Assembly (NCBI RefSeq): GCF_008693065.1
Contig: NZ_VXKH01000016.1
Location: forward strand, 1-35,476
DNA: 35,476 nucleotides
Direction: 5' to 3'
Origin: Corynebacterium tuscaniense
Lineage (GTDB): Bacteria; Actinomycetota; Actinomycetes; Mycobacteriales; Mycobacteriaceae
Shown here: positions 28,689 to 35,476 of the stretch, one piece after another
Layout: every line of letters starts with the position of its first letter
Numbering within the stretch: position 1 is the stretch's first letter
The notes under the pieces: model-generated
What the model was told of the DNA's origin: nothing
Database searches by the model: none
What the model saw: only the letters and a program-made list of their open reading frames with translations
Program-made: the position numbers and the translations under genes

Positions 28689-28814
28689 GGGAACATAGCA
28701 CTGCGCGAGAACGTTCACCGGACAAAGCTATGCAGGTGCAGGGCCAACAGTGGCACCAATCACCCACCCAGAGCCATGCCAAACAGCCAGGGGTATCGCC
28801 CGGGTGAGTTGCTT

Positions 28815-28834
28815 CGGGGGTGAGACAGCCCCCG
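28815..28834 (-). terminator. Short GC hairpin after glgB
   Basis: CGGGGG (28815-28820) and CCCCCG (28829-28834) form a 6-bp stem with an eight-base loop, five bases past the glgB stop codon. There is no U-tract, so it may only slow or protect the end of the mRNA, with the larger hairpin at 28659-28688 further downstream. Confidence 0.4.
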
Positions 28835-28839
28835 CGGAA

Positions 28840-31032
28840 TTAACGCAGGCGGTAGTACTGCACGCTCATCGCCGGGATGTGGAACACCGCGGACTGCTCG
28901 AAGCTGTCCCAGGAGGTGTCCTCCGTGCTCACGACACCAGCTAATGGGTTGGCGGCGCCCTGGTAGCGCTCGTCGTCGGTGTTGAGCACAAGCTCCCACT
29001 CACCAGCACGCGGCACACCGAGGCGGTAGTCCACCTGCGAAGTGCCGGAGAGATTGATCACTGTGAGCAGCGGGGTACCATCCGTGCCCCAACGGATGTA
29101 GGCGAGGATGTTGTTCTGCGAGTCATCGCCCTTGATCCACTGGAAGCCCATCGGGGTGTTGTCCTGGCTGTAGAGCGCAGGCGTGTCGCGGTAGAAGTGG
29201 TTGAGGTCCCGCACGAGGGTGCGGATGCCGTGGTGGTATTCGCTGTCCCAACCCTCGAGGTTGTCCCAGTTGATGGAGCCGGCTTCGGCCCATTCGGTGG
29301 TTTGGCCGAATTCGCAGCCCATGAACATGAGTTGCTTGCCGGGGTGGGAGAACATGTAGGCGAAGAGGGTGCGTACGCCGGCGGCTTTGTTCCAGGTGTC
29401 GCCAGGCATGCGGGTCCACAGCGAGCCCTTGCCGTGGACGACTTCGTCGTGGCTAAATGGCAGGACGTACTTCTCTGAGAAGGCATAAACCAGGGAGAAA
29501 GTGATCTCGTTGTGGTGGTAGGAGCGGTTGATGGGGTCTTCGGAGAAGTACTGGAGGGTGTCATTCATCCAGCCCATATTCCACTTGAGGGAGAATCCGA
29601 GGCCGTCGGCAGAGGTCAGTGCGGTGACGCCGGGCCATGCGGTGGATTCTTCGGCGATGGTTACGATACCGGGGTGTTCGCGGTGCACGGTCGCGTTGAA
29701 TTCTTGGAGGAATTGGACGGCGTCAAGGTTTTCGCGCCCACCAAACTGGTTGGGCAACCATTCTCCGGGTTGGCGCGAGTAGTCGAGGTAGAGCATGGAG
29801 GCCACGGCGTCGACGCGCAGACCGTCGAGGTGGTATTCCTCGAGCCAGTACAAGGCGTTGGCTACGAGGAAGTTGCGTACCTCGTTGCGTCCGAAGTCGA
29901 AGACGTAGGTGCCCCAGTCTTTTTGTTCGCCGCGGCGCCAGTCGGGGTGTTCGTAGAGGGCGGTGCCGTCGAAACGCGCGAGTGCCCAGTCGTCTTTGGG
30001 GAAGTGGGCGGGCACCCAGTCGACGATGACGCCGATGCCTGCTTGGTGCAGCGTGTCCACGAGGTATTTGAAGTCCTCTGGGGTGCCCCAGCGCGCGGTG
30101 GGTGCGTAGTAGCCGGTGACTTGGTAGCCCCAGGAGCCACCGTAGGGGTGCTCGGCCACGGGGAGGAATTCGACGTGGGTGTAGCCGTGTTCTACAAGGT
30201 ACGGCACGAGTTCTTCTGCGAGTTCACGGTAGCCATAGCCGACGCGCCATGAGCCGATGTGGACTTCGTAGATGCTCATGGGCGAATTCGTGGCGTCGAT
30301 GCCTGGGCGCGCGACCATCCACTCATGGTCGGACCAGGAGTATTCTTCGCCACCGGCGACCACAGAGACGGTTTCTGGCGGGTTCTTTGTTTGCTTCGCC
30401 ATCGGATCTGCCTTATCGACGGCCCGTCCATCCGCCCCCTGCACCTTAAACTTGTACTCCGTCCCCGGGCCGATTCCAGGGATGAAGATTTCCCACACGC
30501 CGGTCCCACCGAGCGTGCGCATGGGGTACTGGTTGGGGTTCCAATTGCAGAATTCACCAACAACGGCAACGCCCTTGGCGTTGGGTGCCCACACAGCGAA
30601 AGAGGTGCCGGAGACCTGCCCCATGGAGGTGGAGTAGGTGTGGCTGTTAGCGCCGAGGACTTCCCAGAGGCGTTCGTGGCGGCCTTCGCCGATGAGGTGC
30701 AGGTCGAAAGAGCTAAGTGTGGGCAAGAAGTGGTAGGGGTCGGCGATGACCACTGGATCGCCTTCGGGGTAGGTGACCTGGAAGCGGTAATCGGGCGTGA
30801 GTTCATCCTCAAGTCCGATGACCCAGATATCGTCCCCGATGGGGGTCATGGGCAGGCCCTGGTTGTGAATGAGCACTTCCACGTGCGTTGCGCCGAGAAT
30901 ACGGGTGCGGATCACGGAACCCGTCGGTGTTGCGTGCCATCCGTAAAAATCGTGCGGGGCGTGGTGCTGGCATTGCAGCAGGCGCTCGCGGTCGGCGTCG
31001 GGGATGAGCAGAGCGGGATCGTGGTCAGTCAT
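28840..31032 (-). CDS. glgB: 1,4-alpha-glucan branching enzyme
   Basis: It cuts alpha-1,4 chains and rejoins them as alpha-1,6 branches in glycogen. The 730-residue GH13 protein has N-terminal carbohydrate-binding domains (about 1-220) and a TIM barrel with nucleophile D408 in GLRVDAV, acid/base E461 in IAEESTAW and the later [12 protein letters not shown] motif. A C-terminal beta domain follows. The length and residue spacing match the E. coli enzyme (D405, E458). AAAGGA lies 11 bases before the ATG at 31032. It follows glgE by 38 bp on the same strand, so the two are co-transcribed, fitting the GlgE pathway in which GlgB branches the glucan. Confidence 0.96.
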   Translation of the reverse strand: MTDHDPALLIPDADRERLLQCQHHAPHDFYGWHATPTGSVIRTRILGATHVEVLIHNQGLPMTPIGDDIWVIGLEDELTPDYRFQVTYPEGDPVVIADPYHFLPTLSSFDLHLIGEGRHERLWEVLGANSHTYSTSMGQVSGTSFAVWAPNAKGVAVVGEFCNWNPNQYPMRTLGGTGVWEIFIPGIGPGTEYKFKVQGADGRAVDKADPMAKQTKNPPETVSVVAGGEEYSWSDHEWMVARPGIDATNSPMSIYEVHIGSWRVGYGYRELAEELVPYLVEHGYTHVEFLPVAEHPYGGSWGYQVTGYYAPTARWGTPEDFKYLVDTLHQAGIGVIVDWVPAHFPKDDWALARFDGTALYEHPDWRRGEQKDWGTYVFDFGRNEVRNFLVANALYWLEEYHLDGLRVDAVASMLYLDYSRQPGEWLPNQFGGRENLDAVQFLQEFNATVHREHPGIVTIAEESTAWPGVTALTSADGLGFSLKWNMGWMNDTLQYFSEDPINRSYHHNEITFSLVYAFSEKYVLPFSHDEVVHGKGSLWTRMPGDTWNKAAGVRTLFAYMFSHPGKQLMFMGCEFGQTTEWAEAGSINWDNLEGWDSEYHHGIRTLVRDLNHFYRDTPALYSQDNTPMGFQWIKGDDSQNNILAYIRWGTDGTPLLTVINLSGTSQVDYRLGVPRAGEWELVLNTDDERYQGAANPLAGVVSTEDTSWDSFEQSAVFHIPAMSVQYYRLR

Positions 31033-31070
31033 GTCGGGGGTTTCCTTTCGGGCGCGTGTGGTGGCTTATC

Positions 31071-33089
31071 CTACGGGCGGTAGTCCTCGTCGGCGAGGTG
31101 GCGGAAGGCGAGGCGGGTGCGCAATGGTTCGTCGATAAGCGGGAGGCGGAAGATGTGCGCGACATTTTCCACGGGGCTCAACCGGATGTAATTGCGCATG
31201 CTCCATTCGTATTCGGCGCCGCTGACCATGTCGTGGACGGTGAAAGAGTCAGCAGGGCCGAGGCCTAGAGCGTCCATGTTGAGGGTGATGGTGGCTTCTT
31301 GCGTATAGGTGGGGTCGAGGTTGACCACGGTGAGCACGCTGTCGCCGGTCACGGAGTCGAATTTGGAGTAGGCGATGATCTGGTCATTGTCCACGGTGTG
31401 GAAGGTGAGGTTGCGCATCTGTTGGAAGGCAGGGTGCTCGTGGCGAATACGGTTGAGCAGAGTGATGTATGGCTCGAGGGAATCGCCTCTTTCCAGTGCG
31501 CCTTGATAGTCGCGCGGGCGGAGTTGATATTTCTCAGAGTCGAGGTATTCCTCAGTGCCGGGTGCAACGGGCTCGTGCTCGTAGAGTTCGAAGCCGGAGT
31601 ACATGCCCCACAGTGGGCTGAGTGTGGCGGCGAGGGTGGCGCGGAGTGCAAAGGCTGCGCGGTTGCCGGTCTGGATGAACGCGTGGAGGATATCTGGGGT
31701 ATTCACCCAGAATGACGGCCGGCAGATGTCCGCCTCACGCACGCAGTCCAGGGCGAAGCCGGTGATCTCCGCTTTCGTGGTTTTCCAGGGGAAATAGGTG
31801 TAGGACTGTGAGAATCCCGCCTTAGCTAGACCCAGCAGGCGTGCCGGACGAGTGAAGGCCTCGGCGAGGAAGATGATCTCCGGGTGCGTCGAGTGAACTT
31901 TGGTGATGAGCCAGTGCCAGAAATTCGCGGGTTTGGTGTGCGGGTTATCCACGCGGAAAGTGGTGATGCCCAGCTCAATCCAGTGCATGACCACGCGGTA
32001 GATCTCGTTGTAGATCTTCCCCGGCGCGTTATCAAAGTTGATGGGGTAGATGTCTTGGTATTTCTTCGGTGGGTTTTCGGCGTAGGCGATGGTGCCGTCT
32101 GGAAGTTCGGTGAAGAATTCGGGGTGCGTTGTCGCCCAGGGGTGGTCCGGGGCAGCCTGTAGGGCGAGATCGAGAGCGACTTCTAAGCCGAGCTCTTGGG
32201 CCCGGTCGATGAGTGCGCGGAGGTCCTTCTCTGTCCCTAATTCGGGGTGAATCGCGTCGTGTCCACCCTCAGCGGAACCAATGGCCCACGGGGAGCCGAC
32301 GTCGCTTTCTTCGGCTACGAGCGTGTTGTTCGGGCCTTTACGGTTGAGCGTGCCAATCGGGTGGATGGGCGGGAAATAGACGGTGTCAAAGCCCATAGCT
32401 GCCACGCGTGGGAGGGCCTCAACGGTGGTAGCAAAGGTGCCGTGAACTGGGTGACCGTTTGCATCCCAGCCGCCCGTCGAGCGGGGGAAGAGCTCATACC
32501 AGGAGCTAAACAGCGCTTTTCGCCTTTCGACGTTCACTGCGCACTCCGGCCCCTCCGTCACCAACTCGCGCAGTGGCTGGGCAGCAAGAGCGGTGGCAAC
32601 GTCACCGGACAGCGCCGGGGCAAGACGGTCACGCAGGGGAGCGTCCGCCACCAGTGCCTCGGCCGCGGAACGCAACAGGGCACTATCCGCTGAGCCTTTA
32701 GCAGCGCGGTTCAGAAGTTCCGCACCGTGAATCAAGTCATTGTTCATCTCGGCGGCGGTTTGGCCGGCGGCAGACTTTTTGGTCACAGCGTTACGCCACG
32801 TGGCAATGGGATCAGACCAGGCCTCAACACGGAAGTGCCATAGGCCTAGAGCATCCGGGGTGAATACGGCGTGACAGTAGTCCGGCCGGTACTCCTCCGC
32901 GGTCATCGGAAGCGTGATCGTGCGACCATCGGGGGATGTGACCACGACCGTGGCGGAGATCGCATCATGTCCCTCGCGCCAAATGAGTGCGGAGATCGGT
33001 ACAACCTCCCCAACCACGGCTTTTGTTGGTAGGGCACCGTCGGTGGTGCGGGGCCTTACGTCATCGATTCCAAGTCGGCCAATCGCCAT
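31071..33089 (-). CDS. glgE: Alpha-1,4-glucan:maltose-1-phosphate maltosyltransferase
   Basis: GlgE extends alpha-glucan chains with maltosyl units from maltose-1-phosphate. The 672-residue GH13_3 protein has the N-terminal Ig-like and helical insertion domains. The nucleophile is D381 in FRVDNPHTKP and the acid/base E410 in FLAEAFTRP; the 29-residue spacing is the same as in the Streptomyces enzyme. The DIYPINFDN and YSGFELYE segments are also characteristic. ATG at 33089 was chosen because GAGGTG lies six bases upstream. A GTG at 33098 would add three residues and has no proper site. It is the first gene of glgE-glgB, divergent from the ABC ATPase gene. Confidence 0.95.
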   Translation of the reverse strand: MAIGRLGIDDVRPRTTDGALPTKAVVGEVVPISALIWREGHDAISATVVVTSPDGRTITLPMTAEEYRPDYCHAVFTPDALGLWHFRVEAWSDPIATWRNAVTKKSAAGQTAAEMNNDLIHGAELLNRAAKGSADSALLRSAAEALVADAPLRDRLAPALSGDVATALAAQPLRELVTEGPECAVNVERRKALFSSWYELFPRSTGGWDANGHPVHGTFATTVEALPRVAAMGFDTVYFPPIHPIGTLNRKGPNNTLVAEESDVGSPWAIGSAEGGHDAIHPELGTEKDLRALIDRAQELGLEVALDLALQAAPDHPWATTHPEFFTELPDGTIAYAENPPKKYQDIYPINFDNAPGKIYNEIYRVVMHWIELGITTFRVDNPHTKPANFWHWLITKVHSTHPEIIFLAEAFTRPARLLGLAKAGFSQSYTYFPWKTTKAEITGFALDCVREADICRPSFWVNTPDILHAFIQTGNRAAFALRATLAATLSPLWGMYSGFELYEHEPVAPGTEEYLDSEKYQLRPRDYQGALERGDSLEPYITLLNRIRHEHPAFQQMRNLTFHTVDNDQIIAYSKFDSVTGDSVLTVVNLDPTYTQEATITLNMDALGLGPADSFTVHDMVSGAEYEWSMRNYIRLSPVENVAHIFRLPLIDEPLRTRLAFRHLADEDYRP

Positions 33090-33230
33090 TACTGTCACCT
33101 CGTCCGGTCGGGTGTTGCCGTCGCGCCACCGGCTGTTTCATGCCAGGGCATAGTCCACATCCAGCCTAGCGGAGGATGGCGCGCCGAGTCGGGGCACCGA
33201 AAGTGGAAAAAATGCGCCACAATGGTGTGC
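33090..33230. promoter_or_regulatory. Divergent promoter region between glgE and the ABC ATPase gene
   Basis: This 141-bp gap must hold promoters for both directions. For the ABC gene, CACAAT (33218-33223) is seven bases before GTG 33231, a weak match to the leaderless pattern. For glgE, TAGGCT on the minus strand (33164-33169) is a possible -10 box. Neither has a clear -35 box. Confidence 0.3.
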
Positions 33231-34082
33231 GTGACTAATGCACCAACACACGACTTCGATCCTTCCCCGACTAACCCTGACCTCCTCATTGGTTTTCATG
33301 GGGTGGAGTTCCGCCGTGGTGGGCACACGCTGGTGGGCCCCGTTGATTGGCAGGTGGAACTGGATGAACGCTGGGTGGTCATCGGCCCGAACGGTGCAGG
33401 TAAATCCACATTGATACGGATCGCTTCGGCGCAAGAGTTCCCGTCGGAGGGAACCGCTGTCGTGTTAGGGGAGCAGCTGGGCAAAACCGATATGCGTGAT
33501 TTGCGCGCAGTGATCGGTTTAACCACCACCTCTTTGGGGGACCGCGTGCCGGACGATGAAATCGTGGAGGATGTGGTGATCTCCGGCGGCTATGGGGTTG
33601 TTGGCCGCTGGCGTGAACACTATGAGGACGTGGACGTGGAGCAAGTCTACGAATCACTTGAGCAGGTTGGCGGCCTCCATTTGTTGGGGCGCCGCTGGGG
33701 CACCCTGTCGGATGGTGAAAAGAAGCGCGTGCTTATCGCGCGCGCCATCATGGTGAATCCGGAGTTGCTCATCATGGATGAGCCGGGTGCAGGTTTGGAC
33801 CTTGGCGGCCGCGAGGATCTCGTGGGGTATCTCAGCGAACTTGCGCTTGATCCGGATGCGCCCGCAATCGTGATGATCACGCATCACGTGGAGGAGATCC
33901 CTTACGGGTTTACGCATGCTTTGCTGCTCGATGAGGGTTCTGTTGTCGCGCAAGGGCTCATCGACGATGTGTTGACCAGTGAGAATCTGACCAAGGCTTA
34001 TCACCAGCCAATCAAGATCACCAAGGAAGATAATCGTTTCTTCGCGCGGAGGGAGACACGGGGAGGGGCACACCGCCGATAG
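33231..34082 (+). CDS. Stand-alone ABC-type ATPase
   Basis: The 283-residue protein is one nucleotide-binding domain. It has Walker A GPNGAGKST (52-60), an ABC signature LSDGE (159-163), Walker B LLIMDEP with the catalytic glutamate E184, and the switch histidine in ITHH. There is no membrane segment and no permease or binding-protein gene nearby, so the transported substrate, if any, is unknown. The single domain, without a second one, argues against the ABC-F ribosome factors. The start is uncertain. GTG 33231 lies seven bases after CACAAT; ATG 33222 and GTG 33225 are in frame and also lack a ribosome binding site. Confidence 0.85.
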   Translation: MTNAPTHDFDPSPTNPDLLIGFHGVEFRRGGHTLVGPVDWQVELDERWVVIGPNGAGKSTLIRIASAQEFPSEGTAVVLGEQLGKTDMRDLRAVIGLTTTSLGDRVPDDEIVEDVVISGGYGVVGRWREHYEDVDVEQVYESLEQVGGLHLLGRRWGTLSDGEKKRVLIARAIMVNPELLIMDEPGAGLDLGGREDLVGYLSELALDPDAPAIVMITHHVEEIPYGFTHALLLDEGSVVAQGLIDDVLTSENLTKAYHQPIKITKEDNRFFARRETRGGAHRR

Positions 34083-34139
34083 GTGCGATAATTGGGCCGA
34101 TTAGAAACGGCTGATCCGCGGGCTAGAAGGAGGTGAGCC

Positions 34140-34967
34140 GTGGCACGTCGCGATGAAGAAGACATGAAAGGCATCAACTATGGCCGTCTTTCGGCCACGG
34201 TGATCCTTGTGCGAGATGGAGCCAACGGTCTTGAGGTGTGGATGCAGGAACGCGTGCTCACCATGGCTAATTACCCGGGTATGACGGTTTTTCCGGGGGG
34301 TGGCGTGGATATTCGTGATTTCCCGCCGAACAAGGACTCGGCGAAGCAATTGTGGTCCGGCCGTTCCGTGAGTGACCTGGCTAAACAGCTCGACGTCAAG
34401 CCACGCCAGGCCCACGCGCTCATGTTCGCTGCCGTGCGCGAACTCTTCGAGGAAACAGGCACGCTTTTGCTTGTCGACGACTCTGGGACCCTCCTTCGCG
34501 ACGCCCGCCCCTTCCACCGCGCCCGCAGGCGGCTGGAAAGCCACGAGCTTTCGTTTACGGAGTTACTCGAGGAAACCGGGCTGGACGTGGATGCCTCCTT
34601 GCTGAAGCCCTCGGGCCGTTGGGTGGGCCAGTCGGAGAAAGGCGTGTGGTTTGACACCTTCACTTTCATCGCCGAGCTGCCGGAAGGCCAAGAGCCCGAT
34701 GTGGCCACAGGAGAGGCCAGTGACGCGAATTGGTTCCCACCGAGCCTCCTGTTGGATGGATGGCGTCAAGGCCTTGTCCGTTTTGCACCGTCTACCTGGG
34801 CGCAACTGCACGACATTGCGGAGTTCAACAGTGTCGCCGAGATCATGGAGTACGTGAAAGGCCTGCCCATCGACGCAGTCGTGGGGGACCCCGTGGACAT
34901 TCCTCGCTACCGGGAACTCTTCGAATCCAATCCCGTGAACCGGATAGGCAAGCAGTTTGAGCTTTAG
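34140..34967 (+). CDS. Nudix hydrolase with a split Nudix box
   Basis: It would hydrolyse a nucleoside diphosphate linked to another group. The 275-residue protein has FPGGGVD at 51-57 and the rest of the Nudix box as RELFEETG (100-107). Between them is an insertion of about 30 residues, where the usual box is continuous (GX5EX7REUXEEXGU). Such an insertion is known in the NUDT19-like/CoA diphosphatase relatives, so a CoA or acyl-CoA substrate is possible but unproven. The GTG at 34140 has a near-perfect AAGGAGGTGA ribosome binding site four bases upstream. The next gene overlaps its end. Confidence 0.85.
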   Translation: MARRDEEDMKGINYGRLSATVILVRDGANGLEVWMQERVLTMANYPGMTVFPGGGVDIRDFPPNKDSAKQLWSGRSVSDLAKQLDVKPRQAHALMFAAVRELFEETGTLLLVDDSGTLLRDARPFHRARRRLESHELSFTELLEETGLDVDASLLKPSGRWVGQSEKGVWFDTFTFIAELPEGQEPDVATGEASDANWFPPSLLLDGWRQGLVRFAPSTWAQLHDIAEFNSVAEIMEYVKGLPIDAVVGDPVDIPRYRELFESNPVNRIGKQFEL

Positions 34968-35476
34968 CCGAGAAGATGTCCGCTTCCTCATCGAACACTG
35001 CGACCAGATCGCGGCTGCCGCCGGGGACGTCGAGCTGACCAAGAAGAGCGCCATCGCGGACCACAAGAAACTGCACGGCCTTTTCGGCGATCACACCCGA
35101 GCTGTCATGGAGCTCATCCAAGCCCGTCGGACCCTCGCCCCCAAGATCGGGGAGGAGACGAGCTCCCATTGGCTGGCCGATAGTGATTCCGCGCAGCAAG
35201 CCACCCCGCATGCCGTTGCACAGATTCGCGCCGAACGCATCGCGCGCGCCGGGGCGTCCTTCGTCCATGACGTCACGTGTTCCATCGGTACCGAAGCACA
35301 CGCCATGACAGAATCCGGGATGGACTACTTGGGCACCGACGTGGACTACACGCGCTTACTCATGGCCCAGCACAATCTGCGGGTGCGCGTGCCTCAGTCG
35401 TTCCGTGCAAGCGGAACGGCGTGGGTCGCCCAAGCCGACGCGCTGTCGCCCGTGACCACACCCGCCAGCTGCCCCG
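34957..35476 (+). CDS. SAM-dependent methyltransferase (THUMP-like), 3' end cut by the window
   Basis: The open frame runs to the window edge (173 complete codons). It starts at TTG 34957, overlapping the last codons of the Nudix gene by 11 bases, and reads SFSREDVRFLIEHCD. After a helical N-terminal part (about 1-100) the SAM-binding signature appears as FVHDVTCSIGTEA, where DVTC stands in for the usual DLGC. GTDVDYTRLLMAQHNL and QADAL follow. This pattern fits class I methyltransferases annotated in Actinobacteria with a THUMP-like domain. The target is unknown. The start codon is unusual, but no ATG or GTG gives the same N-terminus. Confidence 0.75.
   Translation, partial: MSFSREDVRFLIEHCDQIAAAAGDVELTKKSAIADHKKLHGLFGDHTRAVMELIQARRTLAPKIGEETSSHWLADSDSAQQATPHAVAQIRAERIARAGASFVHDVTCSIGTEAHAMTESGMDYLGTDVDYTRLLMAQHNLRVRVPQSFRASGTAWVAQADALSPVTTPASCP

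Noticed and set aside
29512..30252. 246-codon plus-strand frame across glgB
   Set aside because: Antisense shadow of glgB, which has all its catalytic residues at the expected spacing.

Overview
The window looks like a core chromosomal segment of a Corynebacterium (Actinobacteria, moderately high GC). This rests on the gene families and their order: argS-lysA-hom-thrB, then rho-prfA-prmC-sua5-wecA, then an eight-gene ATP synthase operon followed by a DUF2550 gene and nucS, then glgB/glgE. The order matches what I recall of corynebacterial and partly mycobacterial genomes. I could not run a database search.

Layout. 1-126: the left edge cuts an IS3-like insertion sequence (minus strand). 280-1385: two small membrane-protein genes that converge, an unknown four-helix protein and a CPBP-family membrane protease. 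1539-4604 (minus): a lactate-oxidation operon lutABC with overlapping start/stop codons and a strong downstream hairpin. 4774-10217 (plus): arginyl-tRNA synthetase and the aspartate-family amino-acid genes lysA, hom and thrB. 10221-12044 (minus): an acyl-CoA ligase. 12045-12378: a long rho leader. 12379-18452 (plus): a tightly packed cluster of rho, prfA, prmC, sua5, wecA and an AtpI-like gene. 18453-18806: the atp leader. 18807-26079 (plus): atpB-E-F-H-A-G-D-C, ending in a clear intrinsic terminator. 26211-27673 (plus): DUF2550 protein, mismatch endonuclease NucS and a small zinc-motif protein. 27670-28620 (minus): a DUF222/13E12-type HNH endonuclease pseudogene. 28840-33089 (minus): glycogen branching enzyme and the maltosyltransferase GlgE. 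33231-35476 (plus): a lone ABC ATPase, a Nudix hydrolase with a split Nudix box, and a methyltransferase cut by the right edge.

How the genes work together. LutABC would feed electrons from L-lactate into the respiratory chain, and the ATP synthase uses the resulting proton gradient. prfA and prmC form a functional pair, because PrmC methylates the GGQ glutamine of release factors. lysA supplies lysine from diaminopimelate, while hom and thrB carry the competing threonine/methionine branch. GlgE and GlgB build alpha-glucan from maltose-1-phosphate.

The most consistent signal outside the genes is a start-site pattern. About nine first-in-unit genes on both strands lack a ribosome binding site and instead have a TANNNT-type -10 box 7-8 nt upstream of the start codon, implying leaderless mRNAs. 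Most operon-internal genes instead have Shine-Dalgarno sequences. I saw no CRISPR array, tRNA, rRNA, prophage or obvious defence island. No new multi-gene system stands out. The less ordinary items are the disordered R/N/D-rich insert and structured leader of rho, the 13-bp perfect palindrome next to the broken HNH gene, the small zinc-motif protein beside nucS, and the unknown membrane protein facing the CPBP protease.
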